Shown piece by piece: positions 17,172-26,435 of a stretch of DNA of 64,000 bases. The notes beneath the pieces are model-generated. The model saw only the letters and a list, made by a program, of their open reading frames with translations, was not told where the DNA came from and ran no database searches. The stretch lies in assembly GCF_004916975.1 (NCBI RefSeq), contig NZ_STGQ01000001.1, positions 892,993-956,992 on the forward strand, given 5' to 3'. Origin of the DNA: Paenibacillus dokdonensis. Its GTDB lineage: Bacteria; Bacillota; Bacilli; Paenibacillales; Paenibacillaceae. Numbering within the stretch: position 1 is the first letter of the stretch; every line of letters starts with the position of its first letter. A program made the translations under genes and the position numbers.

Positions 17172-18212
17172 ATGACTGCACAAGTTCAATTATCGATCCA
17201 AAATTTAACGAAGCGTTACAAAACAGGCGATGGCGTGAGCGGGATATCGCTGGATATCGCCCATGGAGAGCTCGTAACGCTGCTGGGGCCTTCCGGCTGC
17301 GGCAAGACGACAGTGCTCCGTTCGGTCGGAGGCTTTTTGGAGCCGGATTCGGGTGATATTCAAATCGCGGGCAAAAGTGTGCTGCATCTTCCGCCGGAGA
17401 AACGACCGACGGCGATGGTATTTCAGAGCTATAATCTCTGGCCGCATATGACCGTTTATGAAAATTTGGCCTTTGGCCTGAAGATCCGGCGCCAGAGCAA
17501 GGAGCAGATTCGAGAAGCCGTGGACCGTGCGCTTCGTCTGGTACGGCTTCCAGGATCGGAGAAGAAACGTCCTGGAGAGCTATCCGGCGGGCAGCAGCAG
17601 CGGGTGGCAGTAGCCCGGGCATTGCTGCTGGAGCCGGCGGTACTCCTGCTTGATGAGCCGTTCTCTGCCCTGGATGCCAAGCTGCGCAGCGAGCTTCGTG
17701 AGGAACTGCGCGAAATTCAGTCTGCTGCGAAGTTGACGATGATGTTCGTGACGCATGACCAGGAAGAGGCATTATCGCTGTCGGACCGGATCATCGTCAT
17801 GAACCGGGGAAATATTGAGCAGTCTGCATCACCTCAGGAAATCTACGACGCACCCCAATCCCTTTTCGTGGCCAATTTTATCGGACGCATGAACATGCTG
17901 AATGGTACTGCAGACGAAGGCTGTATCCGGCTGAACCATCTTGAGCTGTCCAATCCGAAGGAGCTGCGGGGAGAGGTCGTTGTTGCGGTACGCCCTGAGG
18001 ATATCAGATGGAATGATGCTTCTCTTCCTGGTCTGGCCGCTGTGGTCAAGCAGGTTATGATCTTGGGGCATTACGCGGAGATTACGCTGTTGACGGAAGC
18101 TGGTTTAGTCAGAATGTTCTTGCCCCGTGAGGAGTCGGGCCAGTTATCCGGAGGACAATCGGTTTCTTTAACTTTCACCAAACTCACTGCATATTCAAAA
18201 TCATCCATATAA
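17172..18212 (+). CDS. ABC transporter ATP-binding protein (PotA/FbpC-like, with TOBE domain)
   Basis: The 346-residue protein has Walker A GPSGCGKTT (about residue 38), the Q-loop FQSYNLWPHMTVYEN, signature [15 protein letters not shown], Walker B LLLDEPFSALD, and the switch His in MMFVTHDQEEAL. The last ~110 residues form a TOBE-type domain, as in MalK, PotA and FbpC. It starts 15 bp after the first permease gene with a GGGGGCAAGGA site. It energises the importer made with the permeases at 16329 and 19423 and the lipoprotein at 18236. Confidence 0.93.
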   Translation: MTAQVQLSIQNLTKRYKTGDGVSGISLDIAHGELVTLLGPSGCGKTTVLRSVGGFLEPDSGDIQIAGKSVLHLPPEKRPTAMVFQSYNLWPHMTVYENLAFGLKIRRQSKEQIREAVDRALRLVRLPGSEKKRPGELSGGQQQRVAVARALLLEPAVLLLDEPFSALDAKLRSELREELREIQSAAKLTMMFVTHDQEEALSLSDRIIVMNRGNIEQSASPQEIYDAPQSLFVANFIGRMNMLNGTADEGCIRLNHLELSNPKELRGEVVVAVRPEDIRWNDASLPGLAAVVKQVMILGHYAEITLLTEAGLVRMFLPREESGQLSGGQSVSLTFTKLTAYSKSSI

Positions 18213-18235
18213 AAGAGCGATTAGGAGGAATACAC

Positions 18236-19426
18236 ATGAGTATTAACCGTGGATTCAAACATAAAGGGAAAACGCTGCTTCTTACCTCACTGGCTGTCTT
18301 TACGCTTCTTGCCGGCTGTTCTTCAGGTGCAGGAAAAGGTGAACCGAACGCCTCAGCAGCAGGGGATACGGCAGGCGGCAGTGCCAGCGGCCAGACGGAA
18401 ATTGCTTTCTATTTCAGCGGTTCCCAGAATGTGCAGGAGCTGTGGGAGCATTTGAAGGAAATGTATGAACAGGAACAAGATAAAGTGAAGGTTAAGCTGG
18501 TGTATATTCCTTCCGGTCAAGGTGAGCAGGCGACGATGAACCGTATCGTTGCAGCTAAACGTGCGGGTAAGGACAGTGTCGATGTAGATTTGTATGAGGC
18601 AAACGGAGGCTCCGATATGGCCGCCGATAAGAAAGACGGGGTGTTTGAGTCACTGAGTGAGCAGCAAATTCCGAATCTTAGTCTGATGAATCCAGTGAAC
18701 ATGAAGGATATGGACAATAAAGCCGTACCTTACCGTTCTTCATCCGTTCTTCTCGCATATAACAGTGAGAAAGTACCTGCACCTCCTAAAACGCTGGATG
18801 ACCTATACACATGGATCCATGAGCATCCAGGGCGGTTTGCCTATAATGACCCTTCAACAGGAGGTTCCGGAGAATCCTTTGTGCTGACGACATTGTATAA
18901 ATCCCTGCCGGACGATGCGATCCACAATCAGGATAAAAGCATTATGCAGCAGTGGGATCAAGGATTCAAACAGCTGAAGGCTTTGAGCAAAGACATGTAC
19001 CAGCAGGGCGTGTATCCGAAGAAAAACCAGGGAACGCTGGATCTTCTCTCGAACGGAGAAGTGGATATGGTCCCGGCCTGGTCAGATATGGCGCTGGAGC
19101 AAATCAACAAAAAGCTTCTGCCTGAAACGACCAAGCTGGCCCAGATTGAGCCTGCTTTTACCGGAGGACCGGGACTTCTTACTGTTCCAAGCATGTCCAA
19201 GCATAAAGAGGCCGCTTATGATTTTATTAATTTCGTGCTCAGCCCGGATGCCCAAGCGGAAGTGGTTAACAAAATTTATGGATTCCCGGGTATTGAATGG
19301 TCTCATATGCCTAGCGAGCTGCAGGATAAATTCAAAGGTGTTTCCGTGAGCTACCGTTCCTTTAATCTTGGGGAGCTGGAGTCCGAAGCGATGAAACGCT
19401 GGCAGAGGGAAGTAGCGGGTCAATGA
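18236..19426 (+). CDS. ABC transporter solute-binding lipoprotein (family 1-like)
   Basis: TTAGGAGGAA precedes the ATG. The 396-residue product has a lipoprotein signal (lipobox LLAGC, Cys at about residue 28) and a Ser/Gly/Ala-rich tether. A type II periplasmic-binding fold follows (IAFYFSGSQNVQELWEHLKE, YRSSSVLLAYNSEKVP, AAYDFINFVLSPDAQ). It captures the substrate outside the membrane for the two permeases. The stop overlaps the next permease start by four bases (ATGA), so they are translationally coupled. The ligand is not evident from sequence. Confidence 0.9.
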   Translation: MSINRGFKHKGKTLLLTSLAVFTLLAGCSSGAGKGEPNASAAGDTAGGSASGQTEIAFYFSGSQNVQELWEHLKEMYEQEQDKVKVKLVYIPSGQGEQATMNRIVAAKRAGKDSVDVDLYEANGGSDMAADKKDGVFESLSEQQIPNLSLMNPVNMKDMDNKAVPYRSSSVLLAYNSEKVPAPPKTLDDLYTWIHEHPGRFAYNDPSTGGSGESFVLTTLYKSLPDDAIHNQDKSIMQQWDQGFKQLKALSKDMYQQGVYPKKNQGTLDLLSNGEVDMVPAWSDMALEQINKKLLPETTKLAQIEPAFTGGPGLLTVPSMSKHKEAAYDFINFVLSPDAQAEVVNKIYGFPGIEWSHMPSELQDKFKGVSVSYRSFNLGELESEAMKRWQREVAGQ

Positions 19427-20316
19427 GCGGACAAGGATTAAGTCCGTCTCTGGAAACGCGCAAACCGCTGAAATCGACCTGGAACAGTCGCGGAGTCAAG
19501 CACTCCGCGCTGGGCCTGCTGATGGTGATCCCTTCATTTTTATTACTGTTATTTATGATTGTTGTCCCGATTGTTACTTCGATTCAAGAGAGCCTGACTG
19601 GAAATGACGGACAGTTCACCCGGGATAATTACAAGTATTTATTCACCGATCCTGCGATGAAGGCGAACATCATGTATACACTGAACTTGACTGTGGTGTC
19701 ATCGGTGAGCGTGCTGGTTATCGCATATTTACTGGCTGTATTCCTGAGATTCTCTACCGGCAAGCTTGCAAAATGGATCGAGAAGCTGTATTACATTCCG
19801 ATGTTTATTCCTTCGGTGATCGCAACGTACGGCATTATCAATATGTATGGCAATCACGGCTGGCTGGCGCGCATTATGCTGCACTTTACGGATGCACCAT
19901 TCATGAAGGTACTCTACGATTACAAGGGACTTCTGCTGGCCAATTTGTGGTTTAATATCCCTTTTGCGGCCATGCTGTTGAGCTCGGCCTTGTCGGGGAT
20001 ACCGAATGCCGTCATCGAAAGCGCCAAGGATATCGGAGCAGGTAAAATCCAAATTTTCTTCCGCATTATCTTTCCGTTATCCTTTAAATCCATGCTCGTT
20101 GCGGCAACTTTTGTCGTAATGGGAGTGATCGGCAGCTTCACCGCGCCATTCCTTATCGGACCGAACGCGCCGCAGGTGCTCGGCGTGGCGATGCAGCAGC
20201 AGTTCTCGGTTTACTTTGAAACCGGGATTGCAAGCGCCTGTGCCGTATTTATGTTTGCCATTTGTTCTCTTGTAGGATACTTCTACATTCGTAACATGAT
20301 GAAGGAAGAAAGGTAG
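19423..20316 (+). CDS. ABC transporter permease (second subunit)
   Basis: The 297-residue membrane protein has a cytoplasmic N-terminus, six predicted membrane segments and an EAA loop (ESAKDIGAGKIQIFFRIIFPL, about residue 195). It overlaps the binding-protein gene by ATGA. It pairs with the permease at 16329 to form the channel. The next gene begins 15 bp after its stop. Confidence 0.9.
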   Translation: MSGQGLSPSLETRKPLKSTWNSRGVKHSALGLLMVIPSFLLLLFMIVVPIVTSIQESLTGNDGQFTRDNYKYLFTDPAMKANIMYTLNLTVVSSVSVLVIAYLLAVFLRFSTGKLAKWIEKLYYIPMFIPSVIATYGIINMYGNHGWLARIMLHFTDAPFMKVLYDYKGLLLANLWFNIPFAAMLLSSALSGIPNAVIESAKDIGAGKIQIFFRIIFPLSFKSMLVAATFVVMGVIGSFTAPFLIGPNAPQVLGVAMQQQFSVYFETGIASACAVFMFAICSLVGYFYIRNMMKEER

Positions 20317-20331
20317 AGAGGTGGAATGAAC

Positions 20332-20787
20332 ATGAGGGAACTGTTGACTGTTGCAGGCAAATTGACTCCGCTCAGCTCCAAGACTCATATCACATACCAA
20401 TTGTATATTCCCGAAGGGATGAATGCCCTGCACACTGAGTTTGAATACGGTCCGAAAACTTTGGATGATCGGAATGCCTCAAAGCAGATGATTGAGGAAG
20501 CGATTCGCAAATACGTGAATCCGGCGCTTCAAAGTGTGTATCTAGAACATTGGGAGAAATTTCATCCCTTGCAAAACCTGCTGACGCTCTCCGTCGATGA
20601 TCCGGATGGATTCAGGGGTTCTGCGCACCGCCATCCCAATCATCAGAAGCATATCCTATCACTGCTTGAGAGCTCTCCGGGGCTCTTCTCCGGGCCGATT
20701 CAGAGTGGCGTATGGAAAGTGACGATAAGCGTTCATTGCATTGTGACACAAGAATGTATCAACTGCGTATCCGGGAAGGAGAAGTGA
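20332..20787 (+). CDS. Probable N-terminal domain of a CehA-like metallohydrolase, encoded separately
   Basis: GAGAGGTGG favours the ATG at 20332; an ATG at 20326 is too close to it. The 151-residue product has no signal peptide. The conserved-looking centre (LLTLSVDDPDGFRGSAHRH, then SGVWKVTISVHCIVTQEC) resembles, from memory, a domain that precedes the PHP domain in some CehA/McbA-type metallohydrolases. It lies in the same frame as the PHP gene at 20791, separated by a TGA and one codon. Either the two halves are naturally separate, since GGAAGGAG lies 11 bp before the second ATG, or a fused gene acquired a nonsense mutation. The exact function is unknown. Confidence 0.6.
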   Translation: MRELLTVAGKLTPLSSKTHITYQLYIPEGMNALHTEFEYGPKTLDDRNASKQMIEEAIRKYVNPALQSVYLEHWEKFHPLQNLLTLSVDDPDGFRGSAHRHPNHQKHILSLLESSPGLFSGPIQSGVWKVTISVHCIVTQECINCVSGKEK

Positions 20788-20790
20788 GTC

Positions 20791-21528
20791 ATGAAATGGC
20801 TACCGTTTGAACTGCATACCCATACACCGCATAGTGACGGCACGCATACGCTGCTCGAAATGTGCATTAAGGCCAGGGAACTTGGCCTCTCCGGCATCGC
20901 TCTGACCGATCACAACACGACATCCGGTATGATTGATGCGGCTGCTGCCACGGAGGAGACCGGAATTTCAATTATCCCAGGTTTGGAATGGACGACTTTT
21001 TACGGCCATATGCTGACCCTTGGCGTGCCTTATTCCGAATGGAGGGATTTGGGGCCTTCTGATATTCATAAAGGAATCGAAAGGGTGCATGAGCAGGGTG
21101 GTATTGTCGGGATTGCACATCCGTTCAGTCTGGGGAGCCCGATATGCACCGGATGCCACTGGGAATATGTCGTCAAGGATTGGAACGATATCGATTACAT
21201 GGAGGTATGGCATGAGACGCTGCCTCCCATGCGGAATCATAACGCACCTGCGTTTGAACAGTGGACCAGCCTGTTAAATCAGGGATATCGGATTTCGGCT
21301 ACAGCGGGCCGGGACTGGCACCGTTCGAGCGAGGAAGATGATTTGCCGGCATATACCTACCTTGGGCTGGAGAATGAAGATAGTATGCCGAGTACGGAGT
21401 CTGTGGTAGATGCGATTTCTTCCGGCAGGATCTGTGTAAGCATGGGACCGCGGCTTGAGCTTCAGATTGAGCGGGGTGTAAACAGGTACGGGATTGGAGA
21501 CAGGGTAGAAGTGGAAACTAAGGGATAG
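20791..21528 (+). CDS. PHP-domain metallohydrolase (CehA/McbA-like), C-terminally truncated by in-frame TAG
   Basis: The product starts with the PHP metal-binding motif ELHTHTPHSDGTHT (His9, His11, Asp16). It continues with LTDHNTT, IIPGLEWTT, GIVGIAHPF and TAGRDWHR, all expected of a CehA/McbA-type metallohydrolase that cleaves phosphoester or similar bonds. Reading stops at TAG (21526-21528) after 245 codons. The same frame then continues with family-like sequence for 44 more codons (see the remnant at 21529). The metal-binding core is complete, so the truncated enzyme could still be active. It sits between a substrate importer and a glycerophosphodiester phosphodiesterase, which suggests hydrolysis of imported organophosphates. 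Confidence 0.75.
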   Translation: MKWLPFELHTHTPHSDGTHTLLEMCIKARELGLSGIALTDHNTTSGMIDAAAATEETGISIIPGLEWTTFYGHMLTLGVPYSEWRDLGPSDIHKGIERVHEQGGIVGIAHPFSLGSPICTGCHWEYVVKDWNDIDYMEVWHETLPPMRNHNAPAFEQWTSLLNQGYRISATAGRDWHRSSEEDDLPAYTYLGLENEDSMPSTESVVDAISSGRICVSMGPRLELQIERGVNRYGIGDRVEVETKG

Positions 21529-21799
21529 AATGGAAACCACGAGATGACTGTGCGGGTGATTCCATCCAATCAACCGGATCGGCAATTAGAAACGGATGAA
21601 CAAGGGCTATTGATCATCTTCGAATCAAACCTTGGAGAATTGACGCTATTCTTTAGCGGAAGGGCAAGACGAAATCCATCATTCATTTCGCGGAGATGGA
21701 CTTCTCTGGATGCGGGTCCGTCTTCATGGGATGCTGAACGGGGCCTTGTCGACGCTTGCTTTTACTAATCCAGTCTATTTTGAGGAGGAGATCCATTGA
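21529..21799 (+). pseudogene. Detached 3' end of the CehA-like gene (after a nonsense codon, with a frameshift)
   Basis: Directly after the TAG the same frame reads NGNHEMTVRVIPSNQP and GLLIIFESNLGELTLFFSG up to about 21660. The +1 frame then takes over (GDGLLWMRVRLHGMLNG, ALSTLAFTNPVYF) and ends at TGA 21797-21799. TNP(V/I)Y near the C-terminus is typical of this family. This TGA overlaps the TTG start of the next gene, and AGGAGGAG at 21783-21790 lies inside this tail. So the ancestral gene ran from about 20791 to 21799 and was coupled to the downstream gene. Sequencing error is the alternative. Confidence 0.7.
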
Positions 21800-22512
21800 A
21801 ACAGCCGCTGATCATTGCTCATACAGGCTGCGAGGGCATGCCGGACAATACTCTGGAATCATGCCTGGCCGGGAAAAATGCAGGGTGCGACATTCTGGAG
21901 GTGGATGTCCAGGCAACGAAAGACGGGGTATGTGTACTGTTCCATGATAATCACCCGGCATTTTCATCATTCACATATGAGGAGCTCATGCAGCACAATC
22001 CGCTGCAGCTTGAGGTGGGAAGACATCTGGAAAGGCTTGAGGACGTACTGCTCGAGTGGAAAGGGAATCCCGTATCATTCAACCTGGATATCAAAAATAA
22101 CGATGCTGCACTTCCTGCGTTAGAGCTGCTTAAGTTTTTGAATATGTGGAATCAAATCTATTTTACCGGAGCAACAGAGCTGATTATGGCTATGCCATTT
22201 CATTCCAGAATCATGTGGAATACCCCATCAGAGCTGGGGAAGATGGAATCAGCTCAGTACGAAGCTGCAGCACATGACATATGTGCAAGGGTGAAGCAGG
22301 CAGGCTGCGCAGGAATTAATGTGGATCATTCTTCCTGCCGCGCATCTCTGGTGCAGATTGCACATGAACATGATTTGCAGGTATGGATATATACCCTGTC
22401 TGATGGAACGGGCTTCGAGACTTTCGCCGATATGAACGTCGATGCGGTGTCGACGCTAGATGTATCGGGACTGGTTGCGATCCGAAACCAGATGCAGCAG
22501 GATCAACGTTAA
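21796..22512 (+). CDS. Glycerophosphodiester phosphodiesterase family protein
   Basis: AGGAGGAG (21783-21790) supports the TTG start at 21796. The 238-residue protein has the GDPD TIM-barrel signature: His9 in IAHTGCEGMPDNTLES, Glu35 and Asp37 in LEVDVQATKDG, and His50 in LFHDN, the expected catalytic and metal residues. The Arg that normally follows His9 (HRG) is Thr here, which may alter phosphate binding. The usual reaction is glycerophosphodiester to sn-glycerol 3-phosphate and an alcohol. There is no signal peptide, so it acts in the cytoplasm on imported substrate. This supports organophosphate uptake by the upstream ABC genes. Confidence 0.85.
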   Translation: MKQPLIIAHTGCEGMPDNTLESCLAGKNAGCDILEVDVQATKDGVCVLFHDNHPAFSSFTYEELMQHNPLQLEVGRHLERLEDVLLEWKGNPVSFNLDIKNNDAALPALELLKFLNMWNQIYFTGATELIMAMPFHSRIMWNTPSELGKMESAQYEAAAHDICARVKQAGCAGINVDHSSCRASLVQIAHEHDLQVWIYTLSDGTGFETFADMNVDAVSTLDVSGLVAIRNQMQQDQR

Positions 22513-22542
22513 CTATCTTTTATTAATGAGGAAGCTACCATT

Positions 22543-23565
22543 ATGGGTGTGAAAATTAAAGATGTGGCACGGGCAGCAGGAGTTTCCGTGACCAGCGTCT
22601 CGCGTGTCCTGAACAAAAGCGAGCATATAAGCGAGAAGCTGGAGAAGAAAGTGCTTAGGGCGATCGAGGAGCTAAATTACTCGCCAAGTCTAATCGCGAA
22701 AAGTCTAAAAAGGAATAAAACGTATTTAATCGGTGTCATCATTCCGGATATTACGTCCAATTTCCAGGCGATGATTCTAAGCAGGATTGAGGAGATCGCA
22801 GGCCATAGAGGCTATAACCTGCTTGTATCCAATATCGTGGAAGATACCGAGAAAGTCGTGAAATATTTAAATATTTATCAGGAAATGCGTGTGGATGGCA
22901 TTGTCCTGATGCATGAAAAATTAAATCAGGATATCGGACTTTTCTTGGACAAAACGCAGATTCCGATTGTCGTTCATGCCGATTTGGGGATGAATCTCTC
23001 CACGGTCATCATTGATGATTTTAAAGCAGGCTATGATGCGACCAGCTATCTGATCTCACAAGGCCATCGGAGAATTGCGATGATTGCCGGAGATAAGAGG
23101 GACTTATGTGCGGGGCTGAAACGGCTTGAGGGATATACTGCCGCATGCATGGATCATGGAATAGAGGTCAATGAAGCTTTAATTCGGTATGGTGATTATA
23201 AGCTGTCCAGTGGTTACAGACTGATGAGCGAGCTGCTAAGAGAGTCGCGCGGGGAATTCACCGCCGTCTTTGCGGCGAGTGACGATATGGCTGCTGGGGC
23301 TGTGAACTGTATCCATGACCAACAGCTGCATGTTCCCGGCGATCTATCCGTCATCGGGTTTGATGGCAGTCAGATTGCCGATATTGTACGGCCCAAACTC
23401 ACGACAATCAAGCAGCCAGTGGATCGGATCAGCGAGTGCACCGTCGATTTGCTGCTGGAAATGATCGAGGGGAATGAACAATCATCAAGTACGCACACGA
23501 TGAGAACGATCGTACTGGAACATGAACTTGTGGAGCAAGGCAGCTGTCGTGCTTATGAGCCTTGA
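22543..23565 (+). CDS. LacI/GalR-family transcriptional regulator
   Basis: The 340-residue protein has the LacI helix-turn-helix at the N-terminus (IKDVARAAGVSVTSVSRVLN), the hinge helix region (SPSLIAKSLKRNKT), and a periplasmic-binding-protein-like effector domain ending GFDGSQIADIVRPKLTTIKQP. It follows the GDPD gene by 30 bp with a GAGGAAG site. As the regulator inside the operon, it is the obvious candidate to bind the two ATTGGTATCGATACCAAT palindromes at 16225 and 16290. The effector is probably the imported substrate or its hydrolysis product, by inference. Confidence 0.93.
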   Translation: MGVKIKDVARAAGVSVTSVSRVLNKSEHISEKLEKKVLRAIEELNYSPSLIAKSLKRNKTYLIGVIIPDITSNFQAMILSRIEEIAGHRGYNLLVSNIVEDTEKVVKYLNIYQEMRVDGIVLMHEKLNQDIGLFLDKTQIPIVVHADLGMNLSTVIIDDFKAGYDATSYLISQGHRRIAMIAGDKRDLCAGLKRLEGYTAACMDHGIEVNEALIRYGDYKLSSGYRLMSELLRESRGEFTAVFAASDDMAAGAVNCIHDQQLHVPGDLSVIGFDGSQIADIVRPKLTTIKQPVDRISECTVDLLLEMIEGNEQSSSTHTMRTIVLEHELVEQGSCRAYEP

Positions 23566-23597
23566 AGAGTCCCTTCTAAAGATTGAAGGCGGGCTTA

Positions 23598-24962
23598 ATG
23601 GATAAACAACAACAGGATAAACCTTTAACATTACTAGGACTCACTTGGCCCATCTTTCTGGAACAGTTTTTGCAAACCATTATTTTAAATATCGATACCC
23701 TGATGCTCAGCAAATATGCAGACAGTGCGGTGGCTGCCGTGGGCGTAGCGAATCAAATCATTACTGCGGCATATTTCCTGTTCGGATTTGTGAATGTAGG
23801 ACTCAGTGTACTGATTTCCCAGCTTCTCGGAGCGGGCAAAGACCGGGAAGCGGCCCAAATGGCCTCATTATCCATCGGATTGAATACGATTATGGGTGTG
23901 GTGGTCAGTATCATATTGGTTGTATTCGCCAAACCGCTTCTGAATATGCTGAAGCTGCCCCCGGAACTGATGGCGGACGGTGTTACCTTCCTGACCATGA
24001 TCGGTATGTTTTCTTTTACCGCTGCGTTTATCAGTACGGTAGATACCATCCTGCGGATGCATGGTTTCGTGAAGCAAATGTTAACGCTGACCTTTACGGT
24101 CATTTTCCTGAATATTTTCATAAATTACTTATTTTTGTACGGTCCTTTCGGCATTCCGGTGCTTGGTGTAAAAGGAGTTGCGATTGCCACGGATATCAGC
24201 AGGTTGATTGGTGTGGTTATTGCAGTATATATGCTTGTTAAAATCATGCGCTATCCATTGTCTATACGGAACATGATCCGGATGCGATGTAAAGCCGCAT
24301 GGGACCTGCTCCGGATTGGGATTCCTTCTGCCGGGGAGAACATCTCGTATAATATATCCCAAATTTTCATCACGTATTTGGTGACCATATTAGGGACGTC
24401 TGCGCTAACAACTAAAATTTATACACAGAATATCACCACATTCGTATTCCTCTTCTCGATATCCATCGGACAAGCCACATCCATACTGATCGGACGCTTG
24501 ATCGGAGCGGGGAGGCAGGATGAAGCCTATCATGCCTGCTTCCGTAATCTTTGGGTTGGACTGCTGATTACGTCCGGGGTGGGCTGTATACTCGTCATCT
24601 TCTCCAAGCCACTACTGGGGCTGTTTACATCCGATCCTGCCATGATTCATCTCGGTCAGACTTTGATGCTGTTGTCTCTTGTTCTGGAAGCAGCCAGAGC
24701 TTGCAATGTCATTGTTATCGGGGCTCTCAATGCAGCAGGGGATGTTAAATTTCCGGTTTATGCTGGAGTGATCTCCATGTGGGGAATCAGTATTCCGCTT
24801 GCCTATCTGCTTGGAATTGTCTGTCATCTTGGTATTCCCGGCATATGGATGGCTTTTATAGCAGATGAGTGGCTGCGGGGAATCGCCATGATGCTGCGCT
24901 GGCGTTCACAAAAGTGGAGGCGAATCCGGTATGCGATTGTTTACGGCGATACCTCGATATAG
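23598..24962 (+). CDS. MATE family efflux transporter
   Basis: I chose the ATG at 23598, with GAAGGCGGG just upstream, rather than a TTG at 23583. The 454-residue protein has about 12 membrane segments. MATE hallmarks are GLTWPIFLEQFLQTIILNIDTLML at the start, GAGKDREAAQMASLS, and a second half repeating the pattern (GIPSAGENISYNISQ, LIGAGRQDEAYHAC). It follows the LacI gene by 32 bp and is probably the last gene of the operon, before the terminator at 25033. Export coupled to Na+ or H+ is expected. Its link to organophosphate catabolism is unclear. Confidence 0.9.
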   Translation: MDKQQQDKPLTLLGLTWPIFLEQFLQTIILNIDTLMLSKYADSAVAAVGVANQIITAAYFLFGFVNVGLSVLISQLLGAGKDREAAQMASLSIGLNTIMGVVVSIILVVFAKPLLNMLKLPPELMADGVTFLTMIGMFSFTAAFISTVDTILRMHGFVKQMLTLTFTVIFLNIFINYLFLYGPFGIPVLGVKGVAIATDISRLIGVVIAVYMLVKIMRYPLSIRNMIRMRCKAAWDLLRIGIPSAGENISYNISQIFITYLVTILGTSALTTKIYTQNITTFVFLFSISIGQATSILIGRLIGAGRQDEAYHACFRNLWVGLLITSGVGCILVIFSKPLLGLFTSDPAMIHLGQTLMLLSLVLEAARACNVIVIGALNAAGDVKFPVYAGVISMWGISIPLAYLLGIVCHLGIPGIWMAFIADEWLRGIAMMLRWRSQKWRRIRYAIVYGDTSI

Positions 24963-25032
24963 GAGAAGGCGGTTTTCCCCGTTCTTAAATGGGTATGACT
25001 ATGAAATCAAGTAGAAATGATGTATACGAACT

Positions 25033-25060
25033 AACGCAGCCTATTGGGCCGCGTTTTTTT
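25033..25060 (+). terminator. Intrinsic terminator between convergent genes
   Basis: AACGC-A-GCC pairs with GGC-C-GCGTT around TATTG, followed by a T run. It lies between the MATE gene and the minus-strand oxalate decarboxylase gene. Confidence 0.8.
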
Positions 25061-26228
25061 ACTTAACAACAGGCCATTTTTCCTTACGAAGTGCGTGAAG
25101 AAGTTCGGGACTCGCATGCAGATTATCTTGGACAAGCTGGCGCGGAGTGAGCGCCATCCACTGATTTAAGGAAACATCGACAAACCGGTCGCTTTTGAAC
25201 ATCTCCAGAAACCATAAGGCCTCCGTGCCTGTATTCTGTATGTAATGACCGGAGGCAAACGGTACGTAACCTACATCTCCGGCTCTGTAATTAAAGGTCC
25301 GTGCGGCCCCATTACCGGAGAAGACAGTCATCCGTCCCTGACCCGTCAGATAATACTGCCATTCATCCTGATTGGGATGCCAATGCATCTCTCTCATGCC
25401 GCCAGGTTTGATTTCAACCAGAGCGGCAGCAATGGTTGTGGCGATGGGAAAGTTCGATGAATCAACAATCCGCACACTCCCTCCAGGCGTTACGATAGGT
25501 GTTTGCGCCAGCAGCCGGTGCTTGAAGCTGAGCGGAACCGTACCATAAGGGGACTCCACACGCTGACTTTCGAGGGAACCGGGAACAGGAGCCTGAAGCA
25601 TATAAACCTGATGATCCGGCAGGCTGTTAAAAGCATCCGCTGGAACGCCGAAATTGGCGGAAAGCACGTCTTTGGGCGTGTGAGCTAACCAATCCGAAAT
25701 CGATAGCGTGTTCAATTCGGAAAAACTTCCGTCATCGAATACGAGCAGGAATTCACAGCCTTCCGCGAGCCCTTGAATGGAATGCGGCAGCCCCGCAGGG
25801 AAATACCACAGATCTCCCGGGCCAATATCGGCTATGAAATTGCGGCCATTTTGGTCCACAGAAGTGACCCGGGCTTCACCCCGGATCATATAAGACCATT
25901 CCGCCTGCTGATGCCAGTGCATCTCGCGGACTCCTCCCGGTGCCAAGTACATATTGACGCCGGAGAGCGTCTTCGCAACCGGAAGCTCCAGCACAGTGAC
26001 CTCCCTTGACCAGCCGCCCTGATTAAGCTTCATGTGGGTATCAGAGAAAGAAAATTTGAGGTTTGGCAGCAGCCCTGAATCGGTGGCAGGGGGAACGAAC
26101 ATGTCCGGATTTTCCATATCTCGCAGCACATCGCGAGGGCCCCAGTCCACACCGCCGGCACCGTCGCTGCGGATAGGCTGGGGGATATTTATGGGCTTCC
26201 CTTCATGATCCCTGGGAAAGCTTTTCAT
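25059..26228 (-). CDS. oxdD: Bicupin oxalate decarboxylase family protein
   Basis: The 389-residue bicupin aligns with B. subtilis OxdC at a constant offset of nine. Cupin 1 has His104, His106, Glu110 and His149 with Arg101. Cupin 2 has His282, His284, Glu289 and His328, with Glu342 equivalent to OxdC Glu333. These bind the two Mn ions. The enzyme converts oxalate to formate and CO2. The active-site lid, SENS in OxdC (161-164), is SELN here (170-173), keeping the catalytic Glu171 but changing the next two residues. There is no signal peptide. GGAGG precedes the ATG. The choice between oxdC and oxdD is uncertain. Confidence 0.88.
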   Translation of the reverse strand: MKSFPRDHEGKPINIPQPIRSDGAGGVDWGPRDVLRDMENPDMFVPPATDSGLLPNLKFSFSDTHMKLNQGGWSREVTVLELPVAKTLSGVNMYLAPGGVREMHWHQQAEWSYMIRGEARVTSVDQNGRNFIADIGPGDLWYFPAGLPHSIQGLAEGCEFLLVFDDGSFSELNTLSISDWLAHTPKDVLSANFGVPADAFNSLPDHQVYMLQAPVPGSLESQRVESPYGTVPLSFKHRLLAQTPIVTPGGSVRIVDSSNFPIATTIAAALVEIKPGGMREMHWHPNQDEWQYYLTGQGRMTVFSGNGAARTFNYRAGDVGYVPFASGHYIQNTGTEALWFLEMFKSDRFVDVSLNQWMALTPRQLVQDNLHASPELLHALRKEKWPVVK

Positions 26229-26435
26229 AGCATCGATTCCTCCATATTTGAAATGTGTTTACTATACGTAGGGTATATCTAAAGATATGTATGAGTTTAG
26301 GCTTGGTTTTTATGATGTACATTAAAGCTGTTGTCAGCACATTGGCATTTCTCCAATAAACTATCCTTTGCAAAATCCGGCAATTGATGGCATCATTACG
26401 ATAATCAAACTTGCAGGATAGGAGGTGGACGAACC

